Part shown: positions 57,100 through 64,000 of the stretch, in pieces
How the letters are laid out: each line of letters starts with the position of its first letter
How positions within the stretch are numbered: position 1 is the first letter of the stretch
Assembly: GCA_900660155.1 (NCBI GenBank)
Contig: CABFPE010000022.1
Span: forward strand, 112,413-176,412
Source: Hofstenia miamia
Taxonomy: Eukaryota; Xenacoelomorpha; Acoela; Hofsteniidae
DNA length: 64,000 nucleotides
Direction of reading: 5' to 3'
Notes under the pieces: model-generated
Databases searched by the model: none
What the model saw: the letters and a program-made list of their open reading frames with translations, nothing else
Told to the model about the DNA's origin: nothing
Program-made: the position numbers and the translations under genes

Positions 57100-58681
57100 C
57101 TTGCGGAGAATGGTCGGGTTTCCCCCGCTCTCACAGAACTGATTCACAGTTCACTGTTTGGTGGCATTGCTACCCTCAATGCGGCCAGCACTTTGATAAA
57201 GAACAAAAAGAAAACACCGCTACATCAAATGTTCACCCGCCTAAATCAAGAAAACGCCGCCGAAGCTCTTCTCTTTCCTTTCAAGTCTTCACTATCCACA
57301 CCAACAAACGTCGAAAAACNGCCAAACTGTCCAACTTCACAGAGCTGAATTGACTTTCGAATTTGAACAGGACTTGAAGCATCTTTTGATGGTTTCTGTT
57401 TGGAATGATCAACACTTTCTTTCCAAAGGTTCAATATATCATCTTCTCGCCATCTTTTGGATTCTATTTCTTATTATTTCAACAAGTGGGTTTCTACTTT
57501 TTTTCCCACCTCTTTTGGGTGCTCTTAAGATGCACTTAGAAACAGCAAATAATTTTATCCAGCTTTTTTCTTCATTAGGATTCAAAAGACAGCCATTCAG
57601 TAACGAAACAAGGACACGAGACCATTCTAAGCGAACACTTTTTGGGATGTAGCAGATTGTTTGAACATGAGATTTGTAAATTTCGATAAGAGAAAGAAGG
57701 CCGCGATGAGTTGGCTCGGAACTACTAGGATTATCAGATGAAATTGAATCACTCAGATTAAGTTTATCAAAATCTTGAGTGAGACTTGTTCTACTAGTGA
57801 GAGGTGTTCAAAAGTTGCTGTAGTTGGACCAGAATTGTATGACATTGTTAGGATTATTAATACCAGCACATTGAAAATGAACCCATTTCTTACATGACAA
57901 ACATTGAATACAAGAATTTGGACAGCTTAAATGACATATCNACCAAGTGTACCTTCAACTCCCAAACTCTTCTCCTTTCCCAGAATATCACCTGCACCAC
58001 AAAAAAAGCAAATTCCAATGTCAAACCACCCGTTAAAAAGATGAAAACAGGAACAATGACACTCATCATAGGAAGTAGCATCCTCAAAAAAGTTCGTACA
58101 CATCATCTTCAAGATCAAGTAACAACCATTCATTCATACCCAGGAAGTAGCACTGCGGCACTAATGCAAAAATTGCGCATTACAAAAGCACACATATCAA
58201 CACTGTAATGCTCAACAGTGGTCTTATCAATACGCTCAATTCCAGTCCCTACACGTTCTGCTCAAAGTTGCACAAAATCATCTCAGAAGTCAGGAAGAAA
58301 TTCACACCTCACCACATCTACCTCTTCGAAATCACCCCTGTCTGTGCTGATCACAATCTCTTAAAGCACTGCAATCAAATCATAAGAAGCTTTTCTCAAC
58401 GTCATCTTAGTGTTATTCCAGTCTTTGACTATTTCCTTCTTTTGCCATGCTCTATAAATTCAACTCTTCTTGCACAAGATGTCATTCATCTGTCACATAA
58501 AGGTCTCTCAGTCTTCATTCGGAATCTAAGGAATCCCACTCATTCAACTGTCCCAAATCAATATGGTTCCTTGCATCAAACCACAATTTCTTACGCTAAA
58601 GCAGCATCTTACAACACATGCTATGCCCTACTGCCAACACCTGCTGTTCATCCCAGCCTACCCCATCCCCTCTTCCAATGA
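57100..58681 (+). pseudogene. LINE copy 2 ORF1 (SGNH-like), interrupted
   Basis: The N-terminal block is conserved with copy 1. After the inserted block the SGNH-like core reads TLIIGSSILKKVR (block I, with GSS for GDS), SYPGSSTAALMQKL, then after a frame change near 58205 LFEITPVCADHN, SVIPVFDYF and AQDVIHLSHKGLS (block V). It ends with TGA at 58679-58681, overlapping an ATG as ATGA, where copy 1 has TAATG. The ORF has a frameshift and the foreign insert. Confidence 0.75.
57320..57941. repeat. Exact 620-bp copy of 55604-56223 bounded by single Ns
   Basis: Bases 57321-57940 repeat 55604-56223 without a difference that I can find. The block starts right after an N (57320) and ends right before an N (57941). 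LINE copy 2 ORF1 reads on across it. No target duplication or element end is visible, so a scaffold or gap-filling artefact is more likely than a real insertion. Confidence 0.88.
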
Positions 58682-59330
58682 ACAAAGTAAATTTTGGAAC
58701 ATATTGTTTATATTTGTATTGCTACTTAAAAATGTAAAACTATATTATATTCACATGAGAAAACCATGCACACACACAAACCAACTGTGTTATCAACACT
58801 ACTATGAAATATCACTAAAATTTTGTAAATCATTTCTTACTTTTATTTATGATTACTTTTTTAATCATTTAATTATCTTAGCAGGAGATGTAGAATTAAA
58901 TCCTGGCTCAATTTTAGATGAATGTAATCTTGAGAATTTGCAGAATTGTTATAAAAATAATTTTAAATATATTTATCTAAACGCCAGAATTCAAATAGAA
59001 ATAATTTTCTTAAAATGGCATCTCAATTTGGCTCAAATTCAATTTTTTTTATTACAAAAACTTGGTTAAACAATATCAATCCAAATTTGTTCAATCCAGA
59101 CCTCGAAATTCTTAATGTTTTTGTTTAAAATAGAGACAGTAGAGGTGATGGCTTCAAGCTAATTGTACCAAAAGTTTTAAATCCAATATGTAAGATAGAA
59201 TTTGAATCAGATCATTCTGTTTTTGAATCATTATCAATCGAAATTAAATCACCTAAAAATTCTTCAGAAAATAAATTAGCATTTGTGTTTCAGTCTTTTG
59301 ATATTTGTCAAAAGTACTGCCGAGCAAATT
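58678..59330 (+). pseudogene. LINE copy 2 ORF2 start: variant 2A and APE remnant
   Basis: In the frame open from 58563 the sequence reaches LAGDVELNPGS at about 58883-58911, where the final proline of the 2A motif is serine. This should abolish efficient skipping. IYLNAR follows (APE start), with QKLG near 59060 matching the ETWL region poorly. Further pieces in other frames are RGDGFKLIVPK and EFESDHSVFESLSIEI. No intact frame and no RT. Confidence 0.75.
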
Positions 59331-59464
59331 AATATCAACTACTGCTTATAATATTTTTACAAATAATCAAACTAATAATAATCATGTGTGTACAATAAAT
59401 TCTTATAATACTTGAGTCTTAGTTCTTTCCATTAACTTGACCACACATGATATGATTATGTTAC

Positions 59465-60620
59465 ACTCCCCCTCCAACATAGCTAATTAAGAATGACTGC
59501 TCGTTCTCCATGAACCATTTCTGCCGCTCTTTTTATGATATTGCTTGCTTCTTGCATTTGTGTTTTTATATTGCTCATCTTTTGTCAGTTTTGGTACGAC
59601 ATCTTTTTCCCTTGTTACCATCTTTTTACTCGATTTTTCATATTGTTTCTACTGTGTCAGCTCACTCCCTTCTTATCAGGTCTCTTGTAGTCATCCATGG
59701 CTGCTACTTTACTGCTCTGAGTTTAGTGTTCAATTTTGCTTCCCACATATATTTTCAGGTCTCGTCATTTAGGATGTCGATCTCTGCTGGGCATATGCCT
59801 ATTTTGTTGGCAAGTTCTATTATGGTTGCTCTGCTCAAAGTATGCTGTTGTATGAGCCTCTTAGTTTCTGGTGACAGATTATCATATGAGTTGTAACGAT
59901 TTCTTCTGTTTGCATTAACATAGGGATGTATCTTGTCTTTCCCTATTTTCGTCATCCTACTTTCTCTCTCTTCCAATCTAGATGACGTAGTTGTCATTGA
60001 CATCTGTCTCTGTGAAAAAGGTTGTGAACTTTGCCTGACGTTTGAGAATGAGCTTGTAGATGGCTGTTCAGAAATATCCATTACAGAGTCTTTGCTTATG
60101 TCTTGTATATCTGGGTCCTTTAGTTGACCACAGACCTTGGTACCTGCTGCCTTTAGTTGCGGACAAGGACCAATTGGTATAGCTTGGTACTCTTTGCCCT
60201 TTAACTGGCATAGAGGTTTGCTGGACGAGGGGGATTGTTCCATTGACAAATGTGATTTTTCTTCCAACTTCACGCCCTTTAATTGACGCTTGGTATCATG
60301 ACGTTGGCCCTCTTTTATCTGCCTGCCCTTTAATTGACATTTGGTTGAGAGTGATGTTTGTGACTTTGTCTCCATCCTCATACCCTTGAAGTGGTAATTG
60401 GATTGCAGAGATTTTCTTCATATTCATCTTCTATTACTAGGTGAAGAATGCTCCATCGTCATGCCCTTTAATTGACAATTGGATTGTGGAGACCTAGTAT
60501 TTTCAGTGCCACTGCTAGTTTTTTCTCCCCTCATCATGCCCTTTAATTGATCCTTGGATTTCAGGGTTCTCCTTCACACTCTTCTGCTCTCCATCAGTGA
60601 TCAACTGGTACTCCTGTCGG
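59465..60620 (-). pseudogene. Gypsy fossil 2: QLKG linker and 3' region
   Basis: The linker shows repeated KCQLKGRQ, KRQLKGVK, LCQLKGKE and CGQLKDPD peptides, seen in DNA as about eight CCCTTTAATTGAC-type copies between 60117 and 60552. Downstream are YDNLSPETKRLIQQHTLS and LANKIGICPAEIDIL, then KYMW. These match blocks of the 3' region of fossil 1, but about 1 kb that separates them there is not present here. Function unknown. Broken. Confidence 0.68.
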
Positions 60621-61800
60621 ATCTCTTCATTATCTAATCTAAATGGAGTTACTAAATTTATTTCCCATTTCAGGGTCATATTTATTTTTATTTTTTACTG
60701 CCCTCTGGGGCATAACTCTTTTCTGGACTTCATCTTCTTCATTTTGAGGACTATATTCTTCCTGAAATTCTTTCTCTGCCACACTGTCGAGTTCATCCAT
60801 CTTGTTGTATGTACCATCATCATTTTCAATTAGTTTAAATTGTGCATTTTTATCTAATGTTACTTGCTCTATATCTTTTGTTGCCTGTTTCAAATCTTGA
60901 AAGTGTAGAGTCCTACCGTCATTAAGTTTATAATTATTATTTGTGTAATAATGAATGGCCCTGTCCATTGTTTTTAATTTTCTTACTTGGTTTATGTCTT
61001 GTGTTCTCAGTAACGTGTATGCATAAACCTTATCACCCTTCCTGTGTGGTTTCCTGTAGATTTTCTTGTTAAAATTTCTTTGTTGTTTTATCGCAGATCT
61101 TTTAGTATTATGACACATTGCTTCATGAATTCCTGTTATTTGGTTTCTAATTTTTCTGATGTATTCATTGTCCGGTTTTTCAGAATATGTATTGTATTGC
61201 ATTGATATAGGCATTGCTGCCTCTCTTCTGTACATTGCTTTGAATGGTGTCATTCCCGTGGTGGAATGCACTGAGGTATTATAAAAATACTCTACCATTT
61301 CCATCACTTCTCTCCAATCTCTTCCTCCAACTCTTGATGTTAAGACTCTTATTAACTTAATCATTGTTCTGTTTAATTTCTCCACAGCTCCATTTGCCTG
61401 TGGGTGATATGCGGTTGTTTTCTCTGTTATTATTTCCATCCATTTCGTCAATTCCTCAAACAGTTTACTTTCAAACTGCACACCTCTGTCTGATATTATT
61501 GCTTCCATGGGTCCGAATTTTAATATCCATTCTTTCATTATTTTTTCCGCCACTGTTTTAGCTGTTGTCAAGTCTAATGTGATCATCTTTGCATATTTAG
61601 TGAAATTATCTATGATGACTAAAATATACTGATACCCCTCATCATCTTGTGATAGCTTTTCCAAGTCAACATGCACTATTTGGTTTGGTGCTGTAGCTAT
61701 GATTTTTTCTAGTGGTGCTGTTTGTCTCGGGAAATGACTCTTGTTATTTATCAAACATGTTGTACATTTGTTAATCAAATCCTCTACTATTTTTCATATT
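60621..61800 (-). pseudogene. Gypsy fossil 2: integrase
   Basis: The zinc-binding end is visible as INKCTTCLINNKSH. The core shows YQYILVIIDNFTKYAKMITL, PMEAIISDRGVQFESKLFEE and ITEKTTAYHPQANGAVEKLN (D,D,E core residues present). The C-terminal part has HRKGDKVYAYTLLRT. No chromodomain was seen. This is the best preserved domain of the copy. Confidence 0.82.
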
Positions 61801-64000
61801 GCTATTGTTATGAATCTGGAATTAAATGTTTGCTCCATCTGAATTATACCAATATGTCCATTTTCATGGATTTTTCTTACTAGTTCTCTGGAATTGCTAT
61901 TCACAGTGTCTTGCCTTCTACATATAATAGTCCGTTTGTTTTCCACTTATATCTTTGGAAATAGCTGTTTGCTTCTTTTCCTAACTTCTTCTGTTTGTCT
62001 TTTAACTTGCCTTTTATCTCCATCAATATCACATCTGTGTTCTGTTTTTCAACAATTTCATTTTCTGTTATTTCTTCCTTAATTATAATCAGCATTATGG
62101 CTTGTCCCTTTTTAATCAGTATGAATGTCTGGCAGTTTTGATATTCAGTGTGTGGTATGAAATCAAATTTTTTCTTCTCTCCTTCCATTTTTTCTACATC
62201 CCTTTGGTATTGTGGCAGCCCCGTCCAAAAGTCGGCATTCTTATGTAATGTTCCTTTCCTATGTTGTATTGTAAATTTAAACTCATTTAGATACTCTATC
62301 CATAGTGATACTATCAATGATTTATCTCCTGAAAATTTTTTAAACCATGCTAACCCACTGTTGTTAGTTCTTTCTACCAATGCTAACATTTCCAATTTAG
62401 TGGACCCATAATTTTCTTCACTTGGCTTTAGTCTTCTACTAAAGAACTGTATAGGGACCTCTTTACCATCTTTCATCTACCCCAGGCATGCCCCTATTGC
62501 CACATTACTCGCGTCACAATCTAGAATAAATTCTTTCTCATAGTCAGGTGTATTCAGTGATGGCATTTTAGCAAGTTCATTCTTTATGTTATCTAACTGT
62601 TCTTGTTCCTTCCAAGTCCATTCAAATGGTTTTGATTTCTTTAACAGTACTGTTATTCTATTCGTTTTCTGGGGTACATTCAGTATAAACAATCCATAGT
62701 AGTTTATGAAGCCCATTATTCTCTGGACATCTTTTTTGGTTTTCGGACTTTTTATATTTTGAATCATTTCTTTTGCATTATTTTTCATCTTTATTTTTCT
62801 TTCCCTTATCTGCCTTCCCAGGAATGCGATTTCAGTTTTTAAGATTTCACATTTCTTTCCATTTACCCACAGTCCAGATTTATATAAAATTGTTAGTGTT
62901 CTATCCAACTTTTCAATGTGTTCCTGTATCGTATTATTTGCTATTAAGATATTGTCTATGTAAGCGCACACTCTTCCTTCTAATTTTTATATCTTGTTTC
63001 AGTACTTTAGTTAAATATCTCTGGAATGTTGCTGGTGCATTACATAACCCAAATGCCATGTACATCCACTTGAATAATTCATATGGTGTTATAAATGCTG
63101 TTTTCTTGATATCTTTCAGTTCCATTGGTATTTACCAATAGGCCATACACAAATCAATGCATGTGAAATATTTGTGCTTCATTGCTTCATATATCATGTT
63201 GTCTATTCTCGGCAGTGGGTATACATCCTTTTTTGTCACGTCATTGACTTTGCAAAAGTCTATGCAGAGTCTGTATTTATTAACTTGATTTACAAACACT
63301 GTTGGCAATGCATATGGACTTTCACTCAGTCTTATCATTTTGTTATCAATCAATTCATTGAGGATCGTATTATAATTGCCCTTCAAATTCTAAGTTACTT
63401 TTCTGCATGGTAATCTTATTGGTTCATCCGTTGTATGAATTATTTTGTGCATTTCTCCTATTGCTTTACTGACACTAATCTTACCAAAATTAAATATTTT
63501 GCTGTTTGTTCAGAACTTTTACCAATACCTTTTTCTCTTTTTCATTGAGGTGTTTGCATTCACAATTGTTTATTTCTGGGATTTGAAAATTTTGCTCTTC
63601 TTCCTTTTCTATTATATTAATAGTCTTATCCACCATTCATTTTTCTGTCTTTATTCTCTTCCCTTTAATTTTCACCTTTTCTTTCTTTATATTGACTGTA
63701 TAGTTCATTGCGTTCAGTATTGGTATAGCTCCCTTTCCTTCTCATACTGTACATAGGCTAGATGGAATTGACAACTTCTTTGTATTAATTCCTACCTGAT
63801 CATACATTATTATTTCTGCGTTTATTTTCTCCTCTGTTTCAATTCCGCACATTTTCCAATTGTTTGGTAAAATTTTTGTGTCTTGCATTAGTTTAAACAT
63901 TATTGTATCATTTTCTTCTTCTTTGTACATCATTACTATCTCTTCCTGTACCATTATAGTCTTATCATTGTAGTTTATGATGCATCTGTTATTTGCCAAA
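61801..64000 (-). pseudogene. Gypsy fossil 2: protease end, RT and RNase H
   Basis: Going right to left, the protease end is NNRCIINYNDKTIMVQ. The RT shows RLCIDFCKVNDVTKKDVYPL, FGLCNAPATFQRYL and a YIDN box in place of YxDD. RNase H shows FILDCDASNVAIGACLG and FFSRRLKPSEENYGSTKLEM. These are the catalytic parts of pol. Broken. Confidence 0.8.

Larger units (their letters stand above)
57070..59330 (+). mobile_element. APE-type LINE, copy 2 (decayed, interrupted)
   Basis: This is the same family as the LINE at 8.74-11.39 kb. ORF1 starts near 57100 (LAENGRVSPALTELIHSSL, KKKTPLHQMFTRLNQENAAE), is interrupted by the N-bounded block 57321-57940, and resumes with MTLIIGSSILKKVRTHH. ORF2 keeps the 2A region and the start of APE, then decays. 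Agreement with copy 1 is moderate (roughly half to two thirds of residues by eye), so the two are not recent sisters. Its 3' part is cut by the LTR of the second gypsy fossil. Confidence 0.82.
59319..64000 (-). mobile_element. Ty3/gypsy retrotransposon fossil 2 (runs off the right edge)
   Basis: A minus-strand Ty3/gypsy element. From right to left it has the protease end (NNRCIINY), RT, RNase H, integrase, a QLKG-repeat linker, a shortened 3' region, a purine tract (GGAGGGGGAG near 59475) and a short LTR-like end starting TGTAACATAATC at 59465. The 5' part is beyond the window. It is related to fossil 1 in all coding parts but clearly diverged, and its LTR start is different, so it is a sister family. 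It is broken, with perhaps six to ten interruptions in the visible part. It appears inserted into LINE copy 2. Confidence 0.85.

Noticed and set aside
61364-62411. Several plus-strand ORFs opposite gypsy fossil 2
   Set aside because: Antisense shadows of RNase H and integrase. Phe/Leu-rich text is typical of reverse-complemented A-rich coding sequence.
1-64000. tRNA, rRNA or CRISPR arrays
   Set aside because: No tRNA B-box pattern in a cloverleaf context, no rRNA-like conserved GC-rich core and no regularly spaced repeats were found by reading. A tRNAscan-SE or Infernal run would be decisive.

Overview
This is an AT-rich eukaryotic window, most likely from an invertebrate animal. The evidence is short GT-AG exons in long AT-rich introns and a mixture of animal-type transposable elements: a DD39D mariner, a Penelope-like element, an APE-type LINE with a 2A peptide, a restriction-endonuclease-type LINE and Ty3/gypsy elements. 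I cannot name the species. A cnidarian, tunicate or other aquatic invertebrate would all fit. No bacterial-style operon, tRNA, rRNA or CRISPR array was seen.

Left part (1-12.6 kb). A weak candidate exon pair lies at 172-387. A mariner copy (1176-2536) has perfect 26-bp inverted ends, a TA target duplication and an almost open transposase. A broken Penelope-like element (4.42-5.74 kb) is followed by an LTR-like sequence (5.74-6.25 kb). LINE copy 1 (8.74-11.39 kb) has an SGNH-like ORF1 joined by TAATG to an ORF2 that starts with a 2A peptide and an APE endonuclease. It is cut off at an assembly N.

Middle (12.7-52.8 kb). The only convincing host gene material is on the minus strand: eight exon-like blocks (12.7, 15.4, 18.6, 18.9, 35.2, 37.2, 50.4 and 51.8 kb) with conserved splice sites. 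Five are 81- or 93-nt phase-0 exons carrying YxAP-type tyrosine motifs, each inside a repeated unit of about 0.5 kb. Two are copies of a large disordered exon, and one looks like a 3' exon. Together they suggest a tandemly duplicated tyrosine-phosphorylated scaffold or adaptor gene. Its introns hold a LINE fragment, several MITE-like elements, local duplications and a Ty3/gypsy fossil of about 14 kb (20.9-34.95 kb) with a reiterated pol, an inserted MITE and a tandem 3' LTR region.

Right part (53-64 kb). A minus-strand LINE with a PHD-like finger, an RT and a restriction-like endonuclease has inserted into the duplicated host sequence. LINE copy 2 (57.07-59.3 kb) is interrupted by an exact 620-bp copy of its neighbour, bounded by two single Ns, which is probably an assembly artefact. 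A second Ty3/gypsy fossil on the minus strand runs off the right edge. Both gypsy fossils carry a repeated short QLKG-type motif after the integrase and a 3' region of unknown function.

The items most worth follow-up are the amplified YxxP exon array, the LINE design (TAATG overlap plus 2A plus SGNH ORF1), and the shared QLKG linker and 3' region of the two gypsy fossils.
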